Shown: positions 47,973 to 56,202 of the stretch, one piece after another
Layout: the number at the start of each line of letters is the position of its first letter
How positions within the stretch are numbered: the first letter of the stretch is position 1
Assembly (NCBI RefSeq): GCF_037949795.1
Contig: NZ_CP149932.1
Location: 1,911,001-1,975,000 of the forward strand
DNA from: Thioclava sp. GXIMD2076
Lineage (GTDB): Bacteria; Pseudomonadota; Alphaproteobacteria; Rhodobacterales; Rhodobacteraceae
DNA: 64,000 nt
Direction: 5' to 3'
The notes under the pieces: generated by a model
Told to the model about the DNA's origin: nothing
Seen by the model: the letters and a program-made list of their open reading frames with translations, nothing else
The model's database searches: none
Program-made: the position numbers and the translations under genes

Positions 47973-48779
47973 TCATTGTGCCTGCAGCTGCGCCACAGCC
48001 TCGTCCCACCACAAATCATAGTCCATGAAATCCATATGGGTCTTGCCGTCGAGATAGGTGATGGTGACACTCTCCAGCCCGTAGCGCTCCACCAGATCGG
48101 TCCGGAAACGCTCGGCCCCGTTGCGTGGCACATGCTCGTCATCGCCGCCAAGGATGAAGGCGATGCGCGGACCATGGGCATAGCGTTCGGGATGGGTCAT
48201 CGGGTCCAGCGCATCATGGAAGAAGCGCGCATGCCAGTCGGCCTGCCCGAGATCCATGAAGGTGGTCTGGGTTTCGAGATCGCGTGCGGCGGGGCGGGTC
48301 CAGTCGGGCGTGCCCACCACAGCGGCCAGTCTGGTGATGCGCTTGTCCATACCAATGGCCACCACGCCAATATCGCCACCCATCGAATGGCCGGTCATGG
48401 TGACGGGCGCATGGATGCCGAACTCCGCCTCGGCCCAGTCGAGCACCCGTGGCACCTCGATCGCGGTCTGGCCGAGGATCGGCCAGAAATTGCGCCGGAA
48501 ATTAGCAAAGATCCGGGCGCGGCGGGTGTCGTCATCGGTGTCTTCGGGGATGGTGCGGGCGCCCATCATCCAGGGGTCGAAACTGACGCCCAGATAGCCC
48601 AGACGCGCGGCACGCTGCAGGACGGGGAGCGCATCCTCCTTCGACAGCTCATAGGCGGGAACATGCAACCAGATCCCGCGGATCTCTCCTGCGGGCGGCT
48701 GCGCCAGCACGGGGATGCCGTCCAGATTATGGCGGATCGGCTCGGGGAATGTGGCGGTGGGTTTTGACGTATCAAACAT
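47973..48779 (-). CDS. Alpha/beta hydrolase
   Basis: 268 residues from ATG 48779, preceded by AAGGA. The nucleophile motif is GHSMGG, an Asp appears in LGGDDEHVP and a candidate catalytic His in LDGKTHMDFMD. No signal peptide is seen, so it should be cytoplasmic. The substrate is unknown. It lies between the mmsA and HIBYL-CoA hydrolase genes on the same strand, so a role in short acyl or thioester hydrolysis is conceivable but unproven. A terminator separates it from mmsA. Confidence 0.88.
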   Translation of the reverse strand: MFDTSKPTATFPEPIRHNLDGIPVLAQPPAGEIRGIWLHVPAYELSKEDALPVLQRAARLGYLGVSFDPWMMGARTIPEDTDDDTRRARIFANFRRNFWPILGQTAIEVPRVLDWAEAEFGIHAPVTMTGHSMGGDIGVVAIGMDKRITRLAAVVGTPDWTRPAARDLETQTTFMDLGQADWHARFFHDALDPMTHPERYAHGPRIAFILGGDDEHVPRNGAERFRTDLVERYGLESVTITYLDGKTHMDFMDYDLWWDEAVAQLQAQ

Positions 48780-48835
48780 GGGAAGATCCTTTCTCCCGCT
48801 CAACCCCGCCGTGGCCGCAGCTGTTCCGCAAATAG

Positions 48836-48861
48836 AAAAAGCCGCCCCGAGGGGCGGCTTT
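48836..48861 (-). terminator. Terminator after mmsA
   Basis: GCCGCCCC (48841-48848) and GGGGCGGC (48851-48858) form the stem. On the minus strand it is followed by a T-run. Confidence 0.9.
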
Positions 48862-48891
48862 CGTGCCGGGCGGCAAAGCCCGAGCGGGAGC

Positions 48892-50415
48892 TTAGTCCAT
48901 CGCCTTGAAGTTCAGCGCGGCACCGTCCTTGATGCCCGAGAACCAGCGTGCGGTGACGGTTTTGGTCTTGGTGTAGAAGCGGAAGGCATCCGGACCGTAT
49001 TGGTTCAGATCGCCGAAGGCCGATTTCTTCCAGCCGCCGAAGGTGTAGTAGGACAGCGGAACCGGGATCGGGAAGTTGATGCCGACCATGCCCACATTCA
49101 CACGGCTTGCGAAGTCGCGCGCCACATCGCCATCGGCGGTGTAGATGGCGGTGCCATTGCCGTATTCATTCTCGATCACCAGAGCCAGAGCCTGCTCGTA
49201 GGATTCTGCGCGAACCATCGACAGGACCGGTCCGAAGATCTCCTGCTTGTAGATCTCCATATTCGGGGTGACGTTGTCAAACAGCGTCGGGCCGACATAG
49301 AAGCCGTTCTCGTAGCCTTGCAGCTTGAAGCCACGGCCATCGGTGACCAGCGTCGCGCCTTCTTCCACACCCTTGTCGATCAGACCGAGGATACGGTCCT
49401 GAGCCGCTTTGGTGATGACCGGACCGTAATCCACGTCTTCGCCTGCGGTATACGGCCCGATTTTCAGCTTCTCGATCTTCGGAACCAGACGCTCGACGAG
49501 TTTCTCGGCGGTGCCTTCACCCACCGGAACCGCAACCGAGATTGCCATGCAGCGTTCGCCTGCCGCACCGTAGCCCGCGCCGATCAGCGCGTCTGCGGCT
49601 TTGTCCATGTCCGCATCGGGCATGATGATCATATGGTTCTTCGCACCGCCGAAGCACTGCGCGCGCTTGCCGTTGCTGGTGGCGCGGCCATAGATATATT
49701 GCGCGATCGGGGTCGAGCCCACGAAGCCTACGGCCTGAATGGTCTCGTCGTCGAGGATCGCGTCTACTGCGGTCTTGTCGCCATTGACGATCTGCAGAAC
49801 GCCATCGGGCAGGCCTGCTTCTTTCAGCAGTTCGGCCAGACGGAACGAGGTCGAGGGGCAACGCTCGGAGGGCTTGAGGATCATCGCGTTACCGCAGGTC
49901 AGTGCGGGCGCCATTTTCCACAGCGGGATCATTGCCGGGAAGTTGAACGGCGTGATGCCGGCCACAACGCCCAGAGCCTGACGCATCGAGTAGAGGTCGA
50001 TGCCCGGACCGGCGTTATCGGTGTATTCGCCTTTGAGCAGCGACGGACCGCCCTGGCAGACTTCGACCACTTCCAGACCACGCTGCACGTCACCACGTGC
50101 ATCGGGGATGGTCTTGCCGTGCTCTTTGGAGACCAGCTCTGCCAGCTCTTCCATATTGTCGTTGATCAGCTGCGCGAATTTCATCATCACGCGGGCACGG
50201 CGCTGGGGGTTCGTGGCCGCCCATTTCACCTGCGCCTCGGCGGCTTTCGCGATGGCCGATTGCACTTCTTCGACCGTTGCCAGCGCGACCTTGGCCTGAA
50301 TTTCACCGGTTGCGGGATTGTAGATATCCGCAAAACGACCCGATTTGCCGGCGACATATTCGCCGTTGATCCAATGACCCAGTTCTTTCACGCCTTGGCT
50401 CCCGAAATCTTTCAT
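48892..50415 (-). CDS. mmsA: CoA-acylating methylmalonate-semialdehyde dehydrogenase
   Basis: 507 residues with a strong GAGGAGG ribosome-binding site. ALDH-superfamily features: GITPFNFPAMIPLWKMAPAL, LKPSERCP, GFVGSTPIAQYIY and the catalytic Cys in AAGERCMAIS; GINFPIPVPL and FGGWKKSAFGD are typical of MmsA. It converts methylmalonate or malonate semialdehyde with CoA and NAD+ to propionyl- or acetyl-CoA in valine, thymine and inositol catabolism. The nearby HIBYL-CoA hydrolase fits valine breakdown. A LysR gene is divergent from it and may regulate it. Confidence 0.96.
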   Translation of the reverse strand: MKDFGSQGVKELGHWINGEYVAGKSGRFADIYNPATGEIQAKVALATVEEVQSAIAKAAEAQVKWAATNPQRRARVMMKFAQLINDNMEELAELVSKEHGKTIPDARGDVQRGLEVVEVCQGGPSLLKGEYTDNAGPGIDLYSMRQALGVVAGITPFNFPAMIPLWKMAPALTCGNAMILKPSERCPSTSFRLAELLKEAGLPDGVLQIVNGDKTAVDAILDDETIQAVGFVGSTPIAQYIYGRATSNGKRAQCFGGAKNHMIIMPDADMDKAADALIGAGYGAAGERCMAISVAVPVGEGTAEKLVERLVPKIEKLKIGPYTAGEDVDYGPVITKAAQDRILGLIDKGVEEGATLVTDGRGFKLQGYENGFYVGPTLFDNVTPNMEIYKQEIFGPVLSMVRAESYEQALALVIENEYGNGTAIYTADGDVARDFASRVNVGMVGINFPIPVPLSYYTFGGWKKSAFGDLNQYGPDAFRFYTKTKTVTARWFSGIKDGAALNFKAMD

Positions 50416-50507
50416 AGTGTCCTCCTCTGTCTGCCCAAGGGCAGTTTCTGGAGAGCAGGCTAGTGTTGCGGGATTGCGCAGAAAAGGGGATAAGTCTCAA
50501 AGGACGT

Positions 50508-50523
50508 TTTGCAAATTCGCAAA
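50508..50523. promoter_or_regulatory. Inverted repeat TTTGC-N6-GCAAA in the mmsA/LysR intergenic region
   Basis: Exact 5-bp arms flank AAATTC, 22 bp before the LysR ATG and about 93 bp upstream of mmsA. The position and symmetry suit a LysR-type or other dimeric operator. Confidence 0.45.
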
Positions 50524-50544
50524 GCCTGAAGGGGATGGTGGTAA

Positions 50545-51459
50545 ATGGACTGGGACGATCTGCGTGTTTTCCTTGCGGTGGCCCGTGCCGAGAGCCTTTC
50601 GGGCGCGGGGCGCAGCCTGAAATGTGACGCCGCGACAGTCGGGCGGCGTGTCGCGCGGCTCGAGGAGGTGATGTCGACGAAGCTTTTTCTGAAATCTCCC
50701 CAAGGCTATACGCTTACCGATCCGGGCACGCGGCTTTTGCCGCATGCCGAGGCGATGGAACAGGTGATGGGGCAGGCCGAAGAGGAGATCAGTGGGCAGG
50801 CGGGCAAGCTGACGGGTCAGCTGCGGATCGGTGCGCCTGACGGGATTGCCAATTACTTGCTGCCGCAGATCTGCAAAAGGATCACCGAGGAGAACCCCGA
50901 GCTGGATCTGCAGATCGTGGCACTTCCGCGGGTATTCAACCTTTCCAAGCGCGAGGCCGATATGGCGATTGCCGTCTCCCGGCCCACGGCGGGGCGGCTC
51001 ACGGTCCAGAAACTGGCCGATTACCACCTGCATCTGGCCGCGCATCGCGATTATCTGGCCGCCCATCCGCCGATCCGCACGAAGGCCGATATCAGGGATC
51101 ATCGGGTTGTCGGTTATATCGCCGACATGATCTTCGACAAGGGGCTCGATTATCTGTCCGAGACAGGGGCGGAGCGGGTGCAGCTGGCTTCGAATTCAGT
51201 CTCGGTTCAGATGCAAATGCTGCGGGCCGGTGCAGGGCTGGGCGTGGTGCATGATTTCGCGCTGCCCTTCGCGCCGGGAGTGGTGACGGTGCTGACCGAG
51301 GAAGTGGCGATCCGGCGCACCTTCTGGTTGCTGCGCCATGCCGATGATCGCCGCTCCGAGCGGCTGACCCGCGTGGCCGAGATGCTGGGGCAGGGCCTGC
51401 GCGCGGAAGTGGCGCGGCTGGAAACATTGGCGGCACAGGGGCTGCCTTTGCCGGAGTAG
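50545..51459 (+). CDS. LysR-family transcription regulator
   Basis: 304 residues. The N-terminal winged helix-turn-helix (MDWDDLRVFLAVARAESLSGAG, recognition helix in CDAATVGRRVARLEE) is standard for LysR proteins. The effector-binding domain spans about 90-295. It is transcribed divergently from mmsA, and LysR proteins commonly control the divergent gene, so it is a candidate regulator of mmsA. The ligand cannot be told. An AAGGGGATGG lies upstream of its ATG. Confidence 0.92.
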   Translation: MDWDDLRVFLAVARAESLSGAGRSLKCDAATVGRRVARLEEVMSTKLFLKSPQGYTLTDPGTRLLPHAEAMEQVMGQAEEEISGQAGKLTGQLRIGAPDGIANYLLPQICKRITEENPELDLQIVALPRVFNLSKREADMAIAVSRPTAGRLTVQKLADYHLHLAAHRDYLAAHPPIRTKADIRDHRVVGYIADMIFDKGLDYLSETGAERVQLASNSVSVQMQMLRAGAGLGVVHDFALPFAPGVVTVLTEEVAIRRTFWLLRHADDRRSERLTRVAEMLGQGLRAEVARLETLAAQGLPLPE

Positions 51460-51680
51460 TTTCGTTTCGGGTTGGGCTTATTAATTCTTTAGAAACCAAT
51501 GAGCTAGCTTACGCCCAAAAAAGGGGCACCCGCCTGCGGCAGACTGTCGCAACTCTGGCGGGAGTCGCGCGGAAATACGCATCTGGCAATCTCTTGTTCA
51601 CTGCTCGGGCTTGACATGAAGGGGGTCTGACCCCGACCCTTGAACTTGGGGAAAGGACATTCCAGCCCGAGGAGGATACC
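51460..51680. promoter_or_regulatory. CBS-gene upstream region with TTGACA and a 13-bp palindrome
   Basis: No gene is seen in these 221 bp. TTGACA lies at 51611-51616, and GGGGTC-T-GACCCC (51622-51634) is an exact palindrome just downstream. No good -10 box sits 17 bp from TTGACA, so the promoter is uncertain. The palindrome could be an operator. Confidence 0.4.
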
Positions 51681-52115
51681 ATGCAGGTTCTGCAAATTCT
51701 GAAGTCGAAGAAAGATGACGGCGTTGTAACCGTAGTGCCCGAGGACTCGATTGCCGATGTGGCCCGCCTGCTTTCGGCGCGCAAGATCGGTGCGGTCGTT
51801 GTGTCACGCGATGGCAAACATATCGACGGGATCGTGTCGGAGCGCGATCTGGTGCGCGAGATCGGTCGCCATGGCGGCACCTGCCTGTCGCATCCGGTCT
51901 CCACGATCATGTCGACCAAGATCACCAGCTGCTGCCGCACCACCACCACGACCGAGGTTCTCGAAATGATGAGCGCGGGCGGTTTCCGCCATATGCCCGT
52001 CGTTGCCGATGGCGAGATGGTCGGTCTGATCTCGATCCGCGATGTGGCTGCGGCGCGTGTGGACGAGTTGCATATGGAAAAAGAAGCCCTGACCGGAATG
52101 ATCATGGGTAACTGA
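51681..52115 (+). CDS. Tandem CBS-domain protein
   Basis: 144 residues with GAGGAGG upstream. Two CBS motifs cover about 8-65 and 75-130 (SIADVARLLSARKIGAVVV and TTTTEVLEMMSAGGFRHMPVV), with conserved D-G pairs in each. Stand-alone CBS pairs usually bind adenine nucleotides and modulate a partner. No partner is evident in the neighbourhood. Two adjacent Cys (SCCRT) lie between the domains. Transcribed alone. Confidence 0.92.
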   Translation: MQVLQILKSKKDDGVVTVVPEDSIADVARLLSARKIGAVVVSRDGKHIDGIVSERDLVREIGRHGGTCLSHPVSTIMSTKITSCCRTTTTTEVLEMMSAGGFRHMPVVADGEMVGLISIRDVAAARVDELHMEKEALTGMIMGN

Positions 52116-52315
52116 AAGACTGCGGGTGGGCCAGTGGCCCGCCCTATCGGTCGATGGCGTCAGGGGGTCGATCGCCGGAACTGGTCGTAAATCTGCACCA
52201 GTTTTCGCGCTCTGCGCGCGTTAACCCTTGCATCTGCTGACACAATCTTGTTGCCTGTGCCTTGATGACTGCGCGGGCGAGGACGCGCAAAAGCAGAGGT
52301 AGGAGCCCCCCAATC

Positions 52316-52813
52316 ATGCGTATCGGCCTGTATCCCGGCACTTTTGATCCGGTTACTCTGGGGCATCTCGATATTATCGAACGCGGCCTGTCGCTTGTGG
52401 ACCGTCTTGTGATCGGTGTCGCAATCAACCGCGACAAGGGCCCGCTCTTTTCTCTTGAAGAACGCGTCGAGATGATCGAGGCGGAATGTGCGCGGATCAC
52501 CGCCAAGCGGGGGGGCGAGATCCAGGTCTATCCGTTCGAGAACCTGTTGATCGATTGTGCGGCCGATGTCGGTGCCAATGTGATCATTCGTGGCCTGCGG
52601 GCTGTCGCCGATTTCGAATATGAATTCCAGATGGTCGGGATGAACCGCGCACTCAATAGCGAGATCGAGACCGTGTTCATGATGGCCGATGCGCGCCGTC
52701 AGGCGATCGCGTCCAAACTGGTGAAGGAAATCGCGCGGCTCGATGGTGATGTGTCGCATTTCGTCACGCCGCTTGTGCATCAACGCCTGACCGCCAAACT
52801 GAAAACTGCCTGA
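52316..52813 (+). CDS. coaD: Phosphopantetheine adenylyltransferase
   Basis: 165 residues from ATG 52316 with AGGAG upstream; a longer in-frame start at 52262 adds a basic non-family extension. The nucleotidyltransferase motif GTFDPVTLGH, the IIRGLRAVADFEYEFQM block and SSxVKE-like SKLVKEIA are all present. It catalyses the next-to-last step of CoA synthesis in the cytoplasm. The stop codon lies inside a perfect 11-bp hairpin. Confidence 0.97.
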   Translation: MRIGLYPGTFDPVTLGHLDIIERGLSLVDRLVIGVAINRDKGPLFSLEERVEMIEAECARITAKRGGEIQVYPFENLLIDCAADVGANVIIRGLRAVADFEYEFQMVGMNRALNSEIETVFMMADARRQAIASKLVKEIARLDGDVSHFVTPLVHQRLTAKLKTA

Positions 52814-52829
52814 CCTAAGTCAGGCAGTT
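52804..52829. terminator. Perfect hairpin between coaD and the YfdX gene
   Basis: AACTGCCTGAC (52804-52814) pairs exactly with GTCAGGCAGTT (52819-52829) around CTAA and contains the coaD stop. It lies between convergent genes. Little U-tract is present. A partial copy (GTCAGGCAGTT) occurs at 41477-41487. Confidence 0.7.
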
Positions 52830-52835
52830 GTAAGG

Positions 52836-53534
52836 TCAGCTTTCGTTCCGGAGCACGGCGGCGGCATTGTTACGGCTGATCTGCGGCGACTGATCGGGGA
52901 TCTCGGTATAGTTCACATTCTGGAACACCACCGATTCCTCGACCGCCTTCAACGCCATGTTGGCCTTGTCCATATCGCCGGCCTTATAGGCGTCCTGCGC
53001 ATCTTTCAGCTGCTCGGTTGCAAGATCGGCGGGGATGAGTGCCGAGGACAGACCCACCGAAACATCCGATGCCTTCAGAAGTTTGGCCGCGCCCAGTTGG
53101 TCACCATTTGCCGCCATGGTTTGCGCGGCTTCGATCTGATGCTCGTTCTGCTTGGTCACCGAAAAATCGGCGCCGACATTCATGGCCAGATCAAAGGGCA
53201 CATAGTCGCCGGGCTGTGTAGTGTTCATCGGCGCGATGCCCTTGCTGTCGCTGGCTTCAGCTTTCTGCATATAGGTCAGAGCCCCGTCGATCATCTTGCC
53301 TGCAGCCTCTTTCTGGCCATCAAACATAGCGAGGCGTGCGCCGCGCACCGCATGCATCGATAGCGCAGCATTTTTGGAGAGTTTCACAAGGTCTGCATCC
53401 GTCGCCGATTTCTGTTCGATTTTCTCCAGATCGGGCGTTTGCGCCTCTTCTGCGAAAACCGGGGCGATCGCGGTGGCGGAGATCAGGCTCCCGATGAGAG
53501 CGGCCGAAACAAAACGAGTTTTACAGTCCATCAT
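52836..53534 (-). CDS. YfdX-family exported stress protein
   Basis: 232 residues from ATG 53534 (the adjacent ATG 53531 is equally likely given the AAAGGAG site). Signal peptide ends near APVFAEE. The mature region matches YfdX: repeated helices with ALSMHAVRGARLAMFDGQ and KMIDGALTYMQKAEA. In E. coli yfdX belongs to the acid- and drug-response EvgA regulon; the molecular role is unclear. A perfect EcfG-type promoter lies just upstream, so it is probably a general-stress gene. Confidence 0.88.
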   Translation of the reverse strand: MMDCKTRFVSAALIGSLISATAIAPVFAEEAQTPDLEKIEQKSATDADLVKLSKNAALSMHAVRGARLAMFDGQKEAAGKMIDGALTYMQKAEASDSKGIAPMNTTQPGDYVPFDLAMNVGADFSVTKQNEHQIEAAQTMAANGDQLGAAKLLKASDVSVGLSSALIPADLATEQLKDAQDAYKAGDMDKANMALKAVEESVVFQNVNYTEIPDQSPQISRNNAAAVLRNES

Positions 53535-53598
53535 GTGACTCCTTTCCGAGGAGTAGTTATCGATTAGGGCAGGGATTTCCCGGCGCTGTTGCAAAGAT

Positions 53599-53623
53599 AA
53601 CGCAGCATGGAAAGAAAGGTTCC
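53599..53623 (-). promoter_or_regulatory. EcfG (general stress) promoter of the YfdX gene
   Basis: On the minus strand GGAAC (53623-53619), 16 bp, then CGTT (53602-53599) matches the alphaproteobacterial EcfG consensus exactly. It lies about 65 bp before the YfdX start and beyond the gap1 terminator. Confidence 0.8.
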
Positions 53624-53666
53624 GCGATTCCAGTCACATAGCTTTCAAGCCAAAGTGAGTGGAATG

Positions 53667-53692
53667 AAAAAGGGGCCCCGAGGGCCCCTTTT
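53667..53692 (-). terminator. Terminator after gap1
   Basis: AAAAAGGGGCCC, 3-nt CGA loop, GGGCCCCTTTT. The 7-bp stem is 53672-53678 with 53682-53688. Confidence 0.9.
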
Positions 53693-53713
53693 GTGACACA
53701 TTTTTGCCAATAT

Positions 53714-54715
53714 TCAGATGAGCTTACCCATCGCCACGGCGGTATCCGCCATACGATTCGAGAAGCCCCATTCATTGTCATACCAGGTCAGAATACGGAC
53801 CATCGTGCCGTCCATCACCTTCGTTTGATCAAAGGCGAAGGTCGAGCTATGGGGGTCGTGGTTGAAGTCGATCGAGACATTCGGACGCGCGGTATAGCCC
53901 AGAACGCCTTTCAGCGGGCCATCAGCGGCGGCTTTGATCGCCTCGTTGATCTCTTCGACGGTGGTTGCACGGGAAGCCTCGAAGGTCAGATCGACGACCG
54001 AGACGTTCGGGGTCGGCACGCGGATTGCGACGCCGTCGAGTTTGCCATTGAGTTCCGGCAGAACCAGACCCACGGCCTTGGCCGCACCGGTCGAGGTCGG
54101 GATCATCGACAGGGCCGCGGCACGACCACGATAGAGATCCTTATGCATCGTATCCAGCGTCGGCTGGTCACCGGTATAGCTGTGCACGGTGGTCATGAAG
54201 CCCTTCACGATGCCCACGCTATCGTTGAGCACCTTGGCCACGGGCGAGAGGCAGTTGGTGGTGCAGGACGCGTTGGAGACAACCAGATCCTCGGCGGTCA
54301 GGGTGTTGTCGTTCACACCGAAGACGATGGTCTTGTCGGCACCGTTCGAGGGGGCGGAGACCAGAACGCGCTTGGAGCCGTTCTCCAGATGGATCTTGGC
54401 TTTCTCGCGGTCGGTAAAGATGCCGGTGCATTCCAGCGCGACATCGACATCGCCCCAGGGCAGTTCCTTGGGATCGCGCAGCGCGGTGACACGGATCGGG
54501 CCACGGCCAACATCGATCCAGTCCTCGCCAGTGGTGACTTCACCCGGGAACCGGCCATGAACCGAATCGAACCGGATGAGATGCGCGTTGGTTTCGACGG
54601 GCCCGAGGTCGTTGATCGCCACAACCTCGATATCGGTCCGACCGGATTCGATAATACCGCGCAGAACGTTGCGCCCGATCCGACCGAAACCGTTGATCGC
54701 TACTTTGACCGTCAT
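53714..54715 (-). CDS. gap: Glyceraldehyde-3-phosphate dehydrogenase, NAD-type (gap1)
   Basis: 333 residues with GAGGAG upstream. NAD motif [10 protein letters not shown]36 in AINDLG is the Asp that binds the NAD ribose; catalytic C151 in SCTTNC; the residues equivalent to 187-188 are T189-M190. D36 indicates NAD specificity, so this is the likely glycolytic enzyme. It lies downstream of gap2 and a small membrane ORF on the same strand. It has its own LacI-type operator-like site and terminator, so it can be transcribed alone. Confidence 0.95.
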   Translation of the reverse strand: MTVKVAINGFGRIGRNVLRGIIESGRTDIEVVAINDLGPVETNAHLIRFDSVHGRFPGEVTTGEDWIDVGRGPIRVTALRDPKELPWGDVDVALECTGIFTDREKAKIHLENGSKRVLVSAPSNGADKTIVFGVNDNTLTAEDLVVSNASCTTNCLSPVAKVLNDSVGIVKGFMTTVHSYTGDQPTLDTMHKDLYRGRAAALSMIPTSTGAAKAVGLVLPELNGKLDGVAIRVPTPNVSVVDLTFEASRATTVEEINEAIKAAADGPLKGVLGYTARPNVSIDFNHDPHSSTFAFDQTKVMDGTMVRILTWYDNEWGFSNRMADTAVAMGKLI

Positions 54716-54750
54716 CTTTGTCTCCTCTCTTCTGCGACGCCTTTGTCGTC

Positions 54751-54762
54751 GTTTGCGCTAAC
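54751..54762. promoter_or_regulatory. LacI-type palindrome before gap1
   Basis: GTTTGCGCTAAC: two 6-bp halves that are inverted copies with one mismatched pair, centred on CG as in LacI-family operators, 36 bp before the ATG. Related sites lie before gap2. Confidence 0.6.
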
Positions 54763-54803
54763 ATGAACATTCGCCATGAAAGGTCAACGCGAATGTAGGG
54801 TCA

Positions 54804-54947
54804 TCAGCGCCAGAATTGAAGATAATCGACAAGATCAGTCAATTTGACAGTAAGGAAGAAGAGCGTGTGGCCGCCGGTCAGGATGAAATCGGCGATGATC
54901 GCCAGCACGACGAAGGCGGCCAGCCAAAGAGCGATGATGTTGGTCAT
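54804..54947 (-). CDS. Tiny membrane protein between the two gap genes
   Basis: 47 residues from ATG 54947, with a GGGGG-type ribosome-binding site. A membrane helix spans about 3-23 (IIALWLAAFVVLAIIADFIL), followed by an amphipathic Leu/Val-rich stretch and a C-terminal YLQFWR. The frame is open further upstream, to 55046, but that extension overlaps gap2. It sits between gap2 and gap1 on the same strand, with 35 bp to the end of gap2. Function unknown. Confidence 0.65.
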   Translation of the reverse strand: MTNIIALWLAAFVVLAIIADFILTGGHTLFFLTVKLTDLVDYLQFWR

Positions 54948-54982
54948 AGACCCCCGTTTCCGCTCCCGGCTGGCCGGAAGCC

Positions 54983-55990
54983 TCAGTTCAGCAGAAGACG
55001 GCCCATCGTGCCGGCCACATCGGCCATCCGGCAGGAGAAGCCCCATTCGTTATCATACCAAGCCAGCACGCGCACAAGCTTGCCACCGGTGACTTTCGTC
55101 TGGTCGGGAGCAAAAATCGACGAGTAGGGGGTGTGGTTGAAGTCGATCGAGACCTTGGGCTCGGGATCATAGGCCAGAACCTTGCCCATATGGCCCATTG
55201 CGGCCTCGCGCACCACCTCGTTCACGTCCTCGACGGTCACGGTCTTTTTGGCGATGAAGGTCAGGTCTACCGCCGAGACATTCGGCGTGGGGACGCGGAT
55301 AGAGGAGCCATCAAGGCGGCCGGCGAGTTCGGGCAGCACCTCGCCAATGGCCTTGGCAGCACCCGTCGAGGTCGGGATCATCGCCATTGCGGCGGCGCGG
55401 GCGCGGTAGAGATCCTTATGGCGGCGGTCCAGCGTCGGCTGGTCACCGGTATAGGAATGGATGGTGGTCATCACGCCCGAGTCGATACCGATGGCGTCAT
55501 TGAGGACCTTGGCCAGCGGCGCGAGGCAGTTCGTGGTGCACGATCCGTTCGAGACAACCTCATCGGCCAGCGTCAGATCGCGGTGGTTCACGCCATAGAC
55601 GACCGTCCGGTCAACGGCGGTCGCGGGGGCCGAGACCAGCACGCGCTTAGCACCGCGGGTCAGGTGAACGGCGGCCTTGTCGCGGGCATTGAACTTGCCG
55701 GTGCATTCCATGACAACGTCTACGCCCTCCCAATCCAGCTCCTGCGGATTATAGGTCGACATTACCTCGATCGGGCCCTGGCCGAGATCGAGCGTGTTTC
55801 CCTCGACCTTCACCTGACCACCAAAGCGCCCATGGACCGAGTCGTATTTCAGAAGATGGGCATTGGTCGCAATCGGCCCGGTGGCGTTGATCTTGACGAC
55901 CTGCACATCATTGCGCGCGGCTTCCGCGATATGCGCCAGAGTGCAGCGCCCGATACGGCCGAAACCGTTAATCCCGATGGTGACTGTCAT
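54983..55990 (-). CDS. Glyceraldehyde-3-phosphate dehydrogenase paralogue, probably NADP-using (gap2)
   Basis: 335 residues from ATG 55990. It aligns without gaps to gap1 over the first 200 residues: INGFGRIGR, catalytic C151 in SCTTNC. The NAD-ribose Asp is replaced (A36-T37 in KINATG), and the pair equivalent to 187-188 is R189-R190 (LDRRHKD). Loss of the Asp and gain of Arg there favours NADPH binding, as in gluconeogenic or photosynthetic GAPDH. An erythrose-4-phosphate dehydrogenase is a less likely alternative. Two LacI-type sites lie upstream. Confidence 0.93.
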   Translation of the reverse strand: MTVTIGINGFGRIGRCTLAHIAEAARNDVQVVKINATGPIATNAHLLKYDSVHGRFGGQVKVEGNTLDLGQGPIEVMSTYNPQELDWEGVDVVMECTGKFNARDKAAVHLTRGAKRVLVSAPATAVDRTVVYGVNHRDLTLADEVVSNGSCTTNCLAPLAKVLNDAIGIDSGVMTTIHSYTGDQPTLDRRHKDLYRARAAAMAMIPTSTGAAKAIGEVLPELAGRLDGSSIRVPTPNVSAVDLTFIAKKTVTVEDVNEVVREAAMGHMGKVLAYDPEPKVSIDFNHTPYSSIFAPDQTKVTGGKLVRVLAWYDNEWGFSCRMADVAGTMGRLLLN

Positions 55991-56078
55991 GATGCTCTCC
56001 CAAGCGAAGCGATCGGATGCGTGAATTGCCCCTTGGATACCATCGCATGCGTTTCGAGAAAACATTTCAGATCAATAT

Positions 56079-56109
56079 GCTAGCGTAAACATTCCAAGGT
56101 TGCGCTAAC
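56079..56109. promoter_or_regulatory. Two LacI-type palindromes before gap2
   Basis: GCTAGCGTAAAC (56079-56090) and GGTTGCGCTAAC (56098-56109) have centres 19 bp apart. Both are near-palindromes centred on CG and related to the gap1 site, 89-119 bp before the gap2 ATG. Confidence 0.55.
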
Positions 56110-56202
56110 GGTGGCGATAACTTCGGCAGCTTACTGCTGGGCGCGCCGCGGGAGTGCCCTCTTGCGACGGCAATGGGGGAATCGATTGCATCGATAAAAG
56201 GC

